NCBI GenBank assembly: GCA_934271275.1
Contig: CAKQRD010000024.1
Location: 1-24,395, forward strand
Direction: 5' to 3'
Origin: an uncultured Clostridia bacterium
GTDB lineage: Bacteria > Bacillota > Clostridia > Christensenellales > Borkfalkiaceae
DNA length: 24,395 nucleotides
Below the pieces are notes generated by a model that was given only the letters and a program-made list of their open reading frames with translations, was not told the origin of the DNA and ran no database searches. Made by a program: the position numbers and the translations under genes. Shown here piece after piece: positions 1 to 6,460 of this stretch; position 1 is the first letter of the stretch; every line of letters begins with the position of its first letter.

Positions 1-1560
1 TGGCTGTTGTATTTCAACGCCGCGGCAATCGTTATGGAAGCGATAGCGTTTTATCTGTATTTCATAATGTCGTTCGATATGAAAAATCTGTACATACAGG
101 TATATAAACTCTTTATCGACCTGTGGTCGGTGTTAACGTTCTTCCCGCTGTGGGTGTGGGGCTTGTTCGCGTTCCTCTTTATACTATGGTGGCGCAGAAA
201 AATCGGGTACGCAAGACTTAAACATTGCGAAATGAAAAACCGCGGATTCATAAACTCCCGCCCGATAGTTTTAATGGTCTGCGGAACTATGGGCAAAAAG
301 AAAACCACTATGATAACGGATATGGCGTTATCGCAAGAGGTAATGTTCCGCGATAAAGCGTTCGAGAAAATACTCGAAAACGATTTGAAGTTTCCGAATT
401 TCCCTTGGATAAACCTCGAAAACGAGTTGAAACGCGCCATAAACTACGGAGCGGTGTATAACCTTGCCACCGTTCGGAAATGGGTGAACAAAAAGAAAAC
501 CCGTTGGAGTTATTACGAAGAGAAAGAAAAACTCTTTAACTACGACTGCGAGAGGTACGGGTTTACTTACGACGACAAACTGAAAACCGTGACCGTGTGG
601 GAAGTCATAGAAACGTATTCGCAGTTGTATTTTATATTCATAATACAGTCCTCGCTCATTATCTCTAATTATTCCATAAGGACGGATAGCGTATTGTCGG
701 ATATAGGCAACTTCCCCGCGTGGGATACCGACTTTTTCAAGCGTGACAGCAAATTGCTCGATAGTTTTTCCAGACACGCGCATATACTCGATTTCGATTC
801 GTTACGGCTCGGGAAAAAGGTGCTTGCCGATAACCCGAGAAAGGACAGCTTCGAGTTCGGGGTTGTGGTGATAACCGAGGTCGGAAAGGAACGCGGGAAC
901 AGCATAGAGAACGCGGAGAAGAAGAAAAAGGACGGCGGCGCGAATCAGAAGAACGACTTGTTTAACAGTTGGCTTAAAATGGTTCGGCATTCCGCCACGG
1001 TGGACAATTACCCGTTCGTAAAGGTAATAACGGACGAACAACGCCCCGAAAGTTGGGGCGCGGACGCAAGGGATTTGTGCGATATAGTGCATATACGGGA
1101 AAGCGGAGAAACAAGGCTTTTAATGCCGTTCTTCACGCTTTCGGAATTATTGTATTCGTTTGTGTTCGGGAAATTTTCGGGCGTATACGGCGAGTATAGG
1201 TATGTACGGAGCGATAATACCCTGTTAATGCACTGCATAAAGGGAATCGCTTCGCGGCTTCATTCGTATTATACGCGGAATTACAACACGTTCGGGTGCT
1301 GTACTTTGTCCGTACAGACGGAGAGCGGAACGCAGGACGGGGTTTTAGAGGACAAAAAATATTACCTTATGAGCAAGAAGGTATACAGCAAGCGGTTTGC
1401 GACCGACTGTTTCAGCGAGTATTACACCGAAAAGGCGTTGCGCTCGCCTGTGGGGCTTAACGAGTTAAAGGAATATTTAACCGAGCGCGCGACCTTCGAG
1501 GAACTCAAAGAACAGAACAGTTATTTCATAAACGAACTGATAGAAACCGAAAAACGATAA
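1..1560 (+). CDS. Zot/pI-like inovirus morphogenesis ATPase, 5' partial
   Basis: The reading frame is open to the left edge, so the true start may lie outside; an internal ATG at 34 and a TTG at 7 are other options. Residues are numbered from the TTG. Two hydrophobic segments (about 9-24 and 41-60, rich in F, W and L) precede an ATPase domain. A Walker A-like GTMGKKKTT lies at 93-101 and a Walker B-like VVVITEVGKERGN around 286-298. A basic segment ending DEQRPESWG follows, as in Zot/pI proteins, where it helps build the ATPase core. Known pI/Zot proteins sit in the inner membrane and drive phage assembly and extrusion. Most have the ATPase before one transmembrane helix; here the helices come first, a topology I believe occurs in Gram-positive inoviruses. 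The downstream Rep gene supports the call. A different membrane ATPase, such as an FtsK-like partition protein, is the main alternative. Confidence 0.62.
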   Translation, partial: WLLYFNAAAIVMEAIAFYLYFIMSFDMKNLYIQVYKLFIDLWSVLTFFPLWVWGLFAFLFILWWRRKIGYARLKHCEMKNRGFINSRPIVLMVCGTMGKKKTTMITDMALSQEVMFRDKAFEKILENDLKFPNFPWINLENELKRAINYGAVYNLATVRKWVNKKKTRWSYYEEKEKLFNYDCERYGFTYDDKLKTVTVWEVIETYSQLYFIFIIQSSLIISNYSIRTDSVLSDIGNFPAWDTDFFKRDSKLLDSFSRHAHILDFDSLRLGKKVLADNPRKDSFEFGVVVITEVGKERGNSIENAEKKKKDGGANQKNDLFNSWLKMVRHSATVDNYPFVKVITDEQRPESWGADARDLCDIVHIRESGETRLLMPFFTLSELLYSFVFGKFSGVYGEYRYVRSDNTLLMHCIKGIASRLHSYYTRNYNTFGCCTLSVQTESGTQDGVLEDKKYYLMSKKVYSKRFATDCFSEYYTEKALRSPVGLNELKEYLTERATFEELKEQNSYFINELIETEKR

Positions 1561-1570
1561 GGAGGAACGT

Positions 1571-2458
1571 ATGCAGGCATTGTTGACGGAATTGAACGAG
1601 AATGTATATATCCCTTTCTTCGATGAACCGAAGAGGATAAACGGGGGATGGTATAAGGTATACCACGACGGAGGACATCACGTCGGTACGAGAGTGTTGC
1701 CCTCGAAGAGAAAGGGTAAAAAGAAAACGAGAAGCAGAGAGGATATAGACGAACTGGTTGATTCTCTGTTTTCTGTTGCTATGAAAAAAGGGTTAGGGGT
1801 AAAGAGGAAGAAGAACGAGTTGATAAACTTTTTGAAAACGGGGATAGAAAGATTATACCCAGATTTTAACGCTACAACGGAGTATATACAGGGGAAATTA
1901 GATAAGAAGTTTCATAACCTGTACGTTCGTAAGAAAAGGTTTAAGAGGAAAGCATACCTTAACCGTTGGAATTACTTCGTTACTTTTACTTATGACGATA
2001 AGAAACAGACGGAAGAGAGTTTCAGAAAGAAGTTAAGGAAGTGTTTATCTAATTTACATACAAGGAGAAGGTGGAGATATATGGGAGTGTTCGAGAATGC
2101 GCCTGAAACGGAGAGATTGCATTTCCACGCGCTTATGTATATACCGGACGGAGAGATGATAGGGAATATTTACGAAAAGAAGGACTACAACAAGAAAAGC
2201 GGTAAGATTACGATAACAAGGATAAATACGTTTTTCGAGGACGGATTCGGAAGGAACGATTTCCGACCTGTAAACGAAAAGGAGATAACGCACGGGAATA
2301 CGATAAACTATTTATTGAAGTATATATCTAAGTCCGGAGAGAAGATAGTATATTCGAGAGGGATACCTTCTGTGGTATGCGTAAAGGTAAAGGAGAGGGA
2401 TATACTTAATTACAAGCCGAAACAACTAACTATGCGAAAACTGTTTATGAGTGCGTAA
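1571..2458 (+). CDS. HUH rolling-circle replication initiator (Rep)
   Basis: This 295-residue protein has the three HUH endonuclease motifs in order. Motif I is FVTFTYDD. Motif II is RLHFHALMY with the metal-binding pair H184 and H186. The tyrosine motif is YLLKYISK, with Y247 and Y251 as candidate nicking residues. A lysine/arginine-rich N-terminal half (about 50-140) suits DNA binding. The family nicks one strand at a double-strand origin, stays bound to the 5' end through tyrosine and starts rolling-circle replication; inoviruses, microviruses and small plasmids use it. The start follows a near-perfect GGAGG site (1561-1565), and the gene sits 10 bp behind the ATPase gene, so the two are probably co-transcribed. 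Arginine codons are mostly AGA/AGG, unlike the glycan genes, which fits foreign origin. A candidate origin lies about 260 bp downstream. Confidence 0.8.
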   Translation: MQALLTELNENVYIPFFDEPKRINGGWYKVYHDGGHHVGTRVLPSKRKGKKKTRSREDIDELVDSLFSVAMKKGLGVKRKKNELINFLKTGIERLYPDFNATTEYIQGKLDKKFHNLYVRKKRFKRKAYLNRWNYFVTFTYDDKKQTEESFRKKLRKCLSNLHTRRRWRYMGVFENAPETERLHFHALMYIPDGEMIGNIYEKKDYNKKSGKITITRINTFFEDGFGRNDFRPVNEKEITHGNTINYLLKYISKSGEKIVYSRGIPSVVCVKVKERDILNYKPKQLTMRKLFMSA

Positions 2459-2473
2459 GAGAAAAGAACACAA

Positions 2474-2503
2474 AAAAACGCCGAGTATAAGAGCGGCGTT
2501 TTT
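2474..2503 (+). terminator. Rho-independent terminator after Rep
   Basis: A GC core of CGCCG pairs with CGGCG and is flanked by an A-run on the left and a T-run on the right. Arms 2474-2483 and 2494-2503 pair over 10 bp around a 10-nt loop. It starts 16 bp after the Rep stop codon, and the T-run directly follows the stem. The A/T symmetry means it could also work from the other strand. Confidence 0.85.
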
Positions 2504-2554
2504 CGGCGTGTAAAGAAAAGGGAAAAATATGAGAGAGAGTGTAAAACGCGGAAA

Positions 2555-2596
2555 GCGGCGGGGACGGAGAAGCGGATTAGCGGTCGTCCCCGCCGC
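2555..2596. repeat. 12-bp perfect GC-rich hairpin in phage intergenic region
   Basis: Arms 2555-2566 (GCGGCGGGGACG) and 2585-2596 (CGTCCCCGCCGC) are perfectly complementary around an 18-nt loop. An outer helix of nine pairs with one G-T wobble is possible between about 2536-2544 and 2601-2609. No T-run follows, so it is not a simple terminator. In filamentous phages the intergenic region carries hairpins for packaging and for complementary-strand priming; this element could serve either, but nothing in it proves so. Confidence 0.6.
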
Positions 2597-2716
2597 GCGG
2601 TTACGCTCTTTCTGTTTCCAAACGACTAACGCCGCCGTTTTTTTGAGATAACCGAGGCATAATTTAACGGAATTTTAACTATAATTAGCCCGTTTTACCG
2701 ACATATCTCCGTGCAA

Positions 2717-2778
2717 AACGCGCCACCTTGATACGGCGCGCGAAGCGCGACGCTTGTATATTATCAAGGTGGCGCGTT
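2717..2778. other. Candidate rolling-circle origin (17-bp inverted repeat with CTTGATA)
   Basis: Arms 2717-2733 (AACGCGCCACCTTGATA) and 2762-2778 are perfect 17-bp inverted repeats. The 28-nt loop between them holds a nested hairpin, CGCGC-GAA-GCGCG at 2737-2749. The left arm ends in CTTGATA at 2727-2733. CTTG^ATA is the nick-site core of phiX174 and pC194-type rolling-circle origins, and an HUH Rep gene lies just upstream. The predicted nick is between 2730 and 2731, at the stem-loop junction. The hairpin is certain from sequence; the origin role is inference. Confidence 0.55.
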
Positions 2779-2861
2779 ATACTCTCTGATGAAAAAAAAT
2801 ATATAGTATGATAAGTAATTTTATTCTGTATTAAACCTTAAGATAGTTTAATTTTTGGAAC

Positions 2862-2890
2862 TTATTATGTTGTGGAAATTAGAATATAAT
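2862..2890 (+). promoter_or_regulatory. Predicted sigma-A promoter for the GH78 gene
   Basis: A perfect -10 box TATAAT (2885-2890) lies 17 bp from a weak -35 box TTATTA (2862-2867). A start near 2897 is expected, giving a leader of about 300 nt before the rhamnosidase. The weak -35 would fit a gene needing an activator; an AraC-type regulator is encoded convergently beyond the gene. Confidence 0.5.
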
Positions 2891-3194
2891 GTGCGAACGT
2901 GGTTCATCGTATCGCACGTTACTTTTGTATATCGTTAAGTATCGTTTTGATATGTTTTTAAAGAATCGTCAGTAAAAATGCGGTTTTTCAAAAGGTTTTA
3001 ACGATAATTATAGAGGAATAAAAATATCTAGAAGAACAAAATTCGTGCCACTACGGAACGGAGCGGTAGCCTTTGCGTTACGATTAAGGAAAGAATGGCG
3101 ATAAAAGATAAAAAAATGATTTATTTCATATTTTGCGCGTTGTAAAATAAAAACGTAAAATGCGGTTTGAGCCGCAAAATCAACGGGAGCCGAT
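2891..3194 (+). other. Long 5' leader region of the GH78 gene
   Basis: No gene is seen here. At the predicted transcript start, 2889-2896 can pair with 2912-2919 (GTGCGA with TCGCAC plus wobble). Two adjacent 10-bp near-repeats, TATCGTTAAG and TATCGTTTTG, occupy 2930-2949 and could be paired regulator half-sites. A short hairpin TGCGG-TTTGAG-CCGCA lies at 3161-3176 just before the GGGAG ribosome site (3185-3189). No known riboswitch class was recognised. Confidence 0.35.
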
Positions 3195-5333
3195 ATGTGG
3201 ATAAAAAGACGAAGCGATTTTAACGGAACGAGTTTTCTGCCCGTGTTCGTTAAACGCTTTGATATTAAAAAAGAAATAAAAAGTTGCAGATTGAAAATCA
3301 CGGCTACGGGTATTATGAGTATTTCGTTCAACGGCGAAACGTTCCGAGATTACTTTATGCCCGGTTGGAGCAACTATAATAAGTATATAAACGAATGCGA
3401 ATACGACGTTTTGCCTATAATAAAAAAGGGAAACGAGATATGCGTGACCGTTGCGGACGGTTGGTATTCCGGCAACCTCGGTTATAATCGCGGCAACCGC
3501 ATATACGGCGATAAAAGGCGTTTAAGAGCGGAAATAATAATCGGTTATGCCGACGGCGAAACGCAAACGATTGAAACGGACGAAAGCTGGGATACCTTTT
3601 CCTCCCGCATAGCGAGCGCAGACTTTTTCGACGGCGAAACGGTGGATTTTACCCGCGAAACTCTTTTTGATAAAGAAAAAGCAGAGGTTTGCGATTTCGA
3701 TATAGAACGCGAGAAATATTCATACGAACCCGTTCGCGCGGAGAAGGAAATCGTTCCGGAAATTATATTCGAAAACGAAAAAACCTTACGGTTGGATTTC
3801 GGAAAGAACTTTGCGGGCATAGTCTCTTTCGTTGTAAAAGGAAAACGCAGCGAGAGGCTTACTGTAAAGTTTGCGGAAATGCTTAATCCCGACGGCTCGC
3901 TGTACGTTACGAATCTGCGCCGCGCAAAATGTACCGATACGTTGATTTTATCGGGTAACGACGATTATTTTAATCCCGAATTTACTTATCACGGGTTCAG
4001 ATATGCGGAAATAAGCGGCGAAACCGAATTTGCCGCGAGGGTGATTCGCGGAAAGGTTTTAACGCAGGATATCGTTTACGGCGGAAACTTCGAGTGTTCC
4101 GAGCCGCTTATAAACGGTATTTACAGAATGGCTCTCAACGGGCAGAAAAGCAATTTTATATGTATTCCCACCGATTGTCCGCAGAGGGACGAACGGCTTG
4201 GGTGGACGGGCGACGCGGAAGTTTTTTGCAACACCGCGATGTTCAACGCGGACTGCGAAAAGTTTTTCGCAAACTTCTTAAAACTGATAAGGACGGATAC
4301 GCTGCCCGACGGGCGGATTCCTTCGTTCGCGCCGCTTTTCGTGCCGATAGCGGATAACACCGCGGGCGTTCCCGGTTGGGCGGATTCGATAGCGGTGATT
4401 CCGTATTTTCACTATCTGCATTACGGCGACGAGCAGGTGATAAAGGATAACCTGCCTTTTGCCGACAAGTGGGTGGATTATTGCGTTGAAAAAAGCGCAG
4501 ACTACGTTGTGAAGATAACCAACAATTTCGGCGACTGGCTGTCGGTAGACGGAAAAACGGACGTAGGCGTGATAAATCAGTGCTTTTTCGGGTATTCAGC
4601 GCTGCTGACGAGCAAAATGCACGGAATTATCGGCGACGAAGAGGGAAAATCTCGTTACCTCGACGTTTACGAAAACGCGAAAAATGCGTTCAGAAAAATA
4701 TACTTCGACGGAACGACCATAAAAAGCGACACGCAGACGGCGTACGTTTTTGCGTATTCGGCGGGTTACGTCGACGCGGAAGAGGTTAAAGACAGACTCG
4801 TTGCGGCGATAAGGAGAAACGGCGGCAAGCTGACGACGGGCTTTATCGGTTGCAGGTTCGTGCTTCCCGCGCTTTGCGATATGGGCGAGAGCGAGCTTGC
4901 GTATAAAATAATAACGGAAACGAAATACCCCTCTTGGGGATATATGTTAAAGCTCGGCGCGACGACCGTCTGGGAAAGGTGGAACGGATATACCGAAAAG
5001 GACGGGTTTGAAGATCCCGAAATGAACTCTTTCAATCATTACAGTCTCGGTTCTTGCGTGGAATGGCTTTATACTTACGTTCTGGGAATAAAACTATGCG
5101 AGGGCAAGCCGATTTGCATAAGCCCGACGTTCTTTGAGAAATTGAACTACGTTAACGGCTGTTACGCGGGTAAAAACGGGAAAATCCGCATAAGCATACG
5201 AAGAAATAAAAAAGTCGCCGAGGTTAAGATAACCGCAGACGACGGAATGAAATATACTTGCGATTTTAAAAACGCGCGGATAGTCGGGCGCAAAAAGGAC
5301 GGTAATACCGAGATTGTCTCCGTCGAATTATAA
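3195..5333 (+). CDS. Alpha-L-rhamnosidase, GH78, cytoplasmic
   Basis: This 712-residue protein matches GH78 alpha-L-rhamnosidases through most of its length. The N-terminal domain (about 1-130) has the family pattern 'FNGE...PGWSNY...YDV...GN...DGWYSGNLG...YGD'. A beta domain follows (about 165-275). The (alpha/alpha)6 catalytic domain contains CPQRDERLGWTGD at 328-340, with E333 as presumed general acid and D340 conserved. GDWLSVDG follows, then GATTVWERWNG with E594 as presumed base, and MNSFNHYSLGS. The enzyme releases terminal alpha-L-rhamnose from oligosaccharides or glycosides. There is no signal peptide, so it should act in the cytoplasm on imported sugars. It is somewhat shorter than many family members (about 850-950 residues), with no extra N-terminal module. 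GGGAG five bases before the ATG supports the start. It converges on the AraC gene with only 12 bp between stop codons and no evident shared terminator. Confidence 0.92.
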   Translation: MWIKRRSDFNGTSFLPVFVKRFDIKKEIKSCRLKITATGIMSISFNGETFRDYFMPGWSNYNKYINECEYDVLPIIKKGNEICVTVADGWYSGNLGYNRGNRIYGDKRRLRAEIIIGYADGETQTIETDESWDTFSSRIASADFFDGETVDFTRETLFDKEKAEVCDFDIEREKYSYEPVRAEKEIVPEIIFENEKTLRLDFGKNFAGIVSFVVKGKRSERLTVKFAEMLNPDGSLYVTNLRRAKCTDTLILSGNDDYFNPEFTYHGFRYAEISGETEFAARVIRGKVLTQDIVYGGNFECSEPLINGIYRMALNGQKSNFICIPTDCPQRDERLGWTGDAEVFCNTAMFNADCEKFFANFLKLIRTDTLPDGRIPSFAPLFVPIADNTAGVPGWADSIAVIPYFHYLHYGDEQVIKDNLPFADKWVDYCVEKSADYVVKITNNFGDWLSVDGKTDVGVINQCFFGYSALLTSKMHGIIGDEEGKSRYLDVYENAKNAFRKIYFDGTTIKSDTQTAYVFAYSAGYVDAEEVKDRLVAAIRRNGGKLTTGFIGCRFVLPALCDMGESELAYKIITETKYPSWGYMLKLGATTVWERWNGYTEKDGFEDPEMNSFNHYSLGSCVEWLYTYVLGIKLCEGKPICISPTFFEKLNYVNGCYAGKNGKIRISIRRNKKVAEVKITADDGMKYTCDFKNARIVGRKKDGNTEIVSVEL

Positions 5334-5345
5334 AAGCGGAAAAAA

Positions 5346-6173
5346 TCAGTTGTTATCGCGGAACGCCTGACGGTATTCCACGGGCGAAACGTTGTATTTG
5401 CTTTTGAATTTCTGCGCGAAGAAGGACTGGTTGTCGTATCCGACCTTTGAGGCTATGGTGATGACGTTAAGGTCGGTGGAGGAAAGCAGCTTTGCCGCGT
5501 GTGCGATTCTCAAATCTGTGACGTATTCTATAATGGTTTTACCGACGCAGGCTTTGAAAAGCTTGATGAAATGCGAGTGCGAATAAGAACTTAAACCTAT
5601 AATATCGTTAATCCGCATAGAGAACACGTCCGGATCGGAAATTTTCTGCAAAAACGAGAGTATGCTTTTAGACATATATTTTTCCGAATTGTGTTCGAGA
5701 TAAATGCCGAGAAGATACATAACGATGGAAATCGAAACGGCGTGGGCGTTGTTGTCGTCTTTGTTAAGAAGATTGATTTTATTAAGCCGCTCGTGAATTT
5801 CGTTAAAGTTTTCCACGCTTAACTTGATAACTATCGGCTTATCCGTCGCACACAGCTTTTCGTATAAATCGGGCTGTAAAATAGTCGTCAGTTGTTTCAT
5901 TTTTTCGGTGGAAACGCAAAGGTCTCTGCGCCTTATGGGCGTGGGCGTGTCGGAAACGTATTGATGAACGTGGTTCGGTCCTAAAAGAACGAAGTTGCCG
6001 GGCATTAGCGGATAAGACTCTCCGTTGACTATATTTATGCCTGTTCCGTCTATGGTAGAGGTGAACTCCCAGTCGCTGTGACGGTGCAGAACGGAGTTGT
6101 CGTCCCACAAAAAAGTGTTAATTTCGTCGGGCTGCATTTTGGGAATTATCTTTTTTACGAAGTGTTCTTTCAT
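5346..6173 (-). CDS. AraC-family transcriptional regulator with cupin sensor
   Basis: The 275-residue product has an N-terminal cupin-type ligand domain (about 20-100; HRHSDWEF around H30, H32 and E36, then PGNFVLLGPNHVH). A C-terminal AraC double helix-turn-helix occupies about 178-272, with FSMRINDIIGLSSYSHSHFI in the first half and VITIASKVGYDNQSFFAQKF in the second, the family signature. Such proteins bind a sugar and activate nearby catabolic genes. Placed between the rhamnosidase and the transporter operon, it most likely controls one or both. Its start codon lies only six bases past a near-consensus -10 box and has no Shine-Dalgarno sequence, suggesting a leaderless mRNA. The next Met (codon 13) also lacks a ribosome site, so the first ATG is kept. 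Confidence 0.92.
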   Translation of the reverse strand: MKEHFVKKIIPKMQPDEINTFLWDDNSVLHRHSDWEFTSTIDGTGINIVNGESYPLMPGNFVLLGPNHVHQYVSDTPTPIRRRDLCVSTEKMKQLTTILQPDLYEKLCATDKPIVIKLSVENFNEIHERLNKINLLNKDDNNAHAVSISIVMYLLGIYLEHNSEKYMSKSILSFLQKISDPDVFSMRINDIIGLSSYSHSHFIKLFKACVGKTIIEYVTDLRIAHAAKLLSSTDLNVITIASKVGYDNQSFFAQKFKSKYNVSPVEYRQAFRDNN

Positions 6174-6179
6174 ACCTGT

Positions 6180-6208
6180 ATTTTAACAATTAAACGGTGT
6201 ATTGTCAA
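6180..6208 (-). promoter_or_regulatory. Near-consensus promoter of the AraC gene
   Basis: On the minus strand, TTGACA (6203-6208) and TAAAAT (6180-6185) are separated by exactly 17 bp. Transcription should begin around 6173-6174, at or next to the A of the AraC start codon. Strong constitutive synthesis of a leaderless message is the direct reading. Confidence 0.75.
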
Positions 6209-6339
6209 CGTTTTTTACAAAAGAAAGCCGCTAACTACCGAATAAAAAACTGAAAATACCGCCGAAAACAAGGTTTTACCCTTAAAAACGGCAAAACGAA
6301 AAAATAATAAAAAAATGGCGAATAGCGATAAATGTGTGA

Positions 6340-6368
6340 TTGAAAGGTTATTCCGTGCGTGTTAAAAT
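6340..6368 (+). promoter_or_regulatory. Predicted promoter of the sugar-transport operon
   Basis: TTGAAA (6340-6345) and TAAAAT (6363-6368) are spaced by 17 bp, close to the sigma-A consensus. A start near 6375 gives an 85-nt leader before the binding-protein ATG. It is divergent from the AraC promoter, about 130 bp away, a usual layout for a regulator and its target operon. Confidence 0.65.
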
Positions 6369-6386
6369 TTAATCGGAAAATCGGGG

Positions 6387-6425
6387 AGGGGTATACCCCT
6401 TTCTCGGGGCTGACGCCCCGAGAAA
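6387..6425 (+). promoter_or_regulatory. Leader palindrome and 11-bp stem-loop
   Basis: A 14-bp palindrome AGGGGTATACCCCT (6387-6400) is followed directly by a hairpin with 11-bp arms (6400-6410 and 6415-6425, TTTCTCGGGGC) and a TGAC loop. No T-run follows, so this is not an ordinary terminator. It lies early in the predicted leader; an operator, a protective 5' stem-loop or an antiterminator target are possible. The ribosome site AAGGAG (6451-6456) is left free. Confidence 0.6.
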
Positions 6426-6460
6426 TCCCGCTTATCAGCATAAAAATAAAAAGGAGTCAA

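Larger units (their letters stand above)
1..2778 (+). mobile_element. Inovirus-like prophage fragment (right end)
   Basis: The pairing of a membrane-anchored Zot/pI-like ATPase with an HUH replication initiator, 10 bp apart, is characteristic of filamentous phages (Inoviridae) and of their integrated forms in Firmicutes. Behind the Rep gene lie a terminator and a hairpin-rich non-coding region, as in the intergenic region of inovirus genomes. Coat, adsorption and single-strand-binding genes are not in the window and would lie to the left. The right boundary is an estimate: I placed it at the end of the long inverted repeat because the sequence beyond it becomes AT-rich and carries a promoter for the glycan genes. 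No attachment site, dif-like site or integrase was recognised. Confidence 0.55.

Noticed and set aside
2529..2651. 40-codon forward frame starting MRESVKRGKRRGRR behind AAGGG
   Set aside because: It runs through the strong 2555-2596 hairpin, has only a weak ribosome site and its basic composition follows from GC-rich repeats. A small phage protein cannot be excluded.
2655..2890. Possible dif/Xer attachment site for inovirus integration
   Set aside because: I looked for an 11-6-11 Firmicutes dif-like layout. Segments such as TTATTATGT and TAGAATATAATGT match parts only, and no duplicate copy is visible in the window.
3008..3331. 107-codon minus-strand frame across the GH78 start
   Set aside because: It overlaps the rhamnosidase N-terminal domain, has no ribosome site and no recognisable domain.
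5334..5345. Bidirectional terminator between GH78 and AraC genes
   Set aside because: Only 12 bp separate the stop codons, and I see no convincing hairpin there.
6359..6460. Upstream in-frame start for the binding protein
   Set aside because: It would place the leader hairpins and the AAGGAG site inside the coding region and bury the lipoprotein signal; it also precedes the predicted transcript start.
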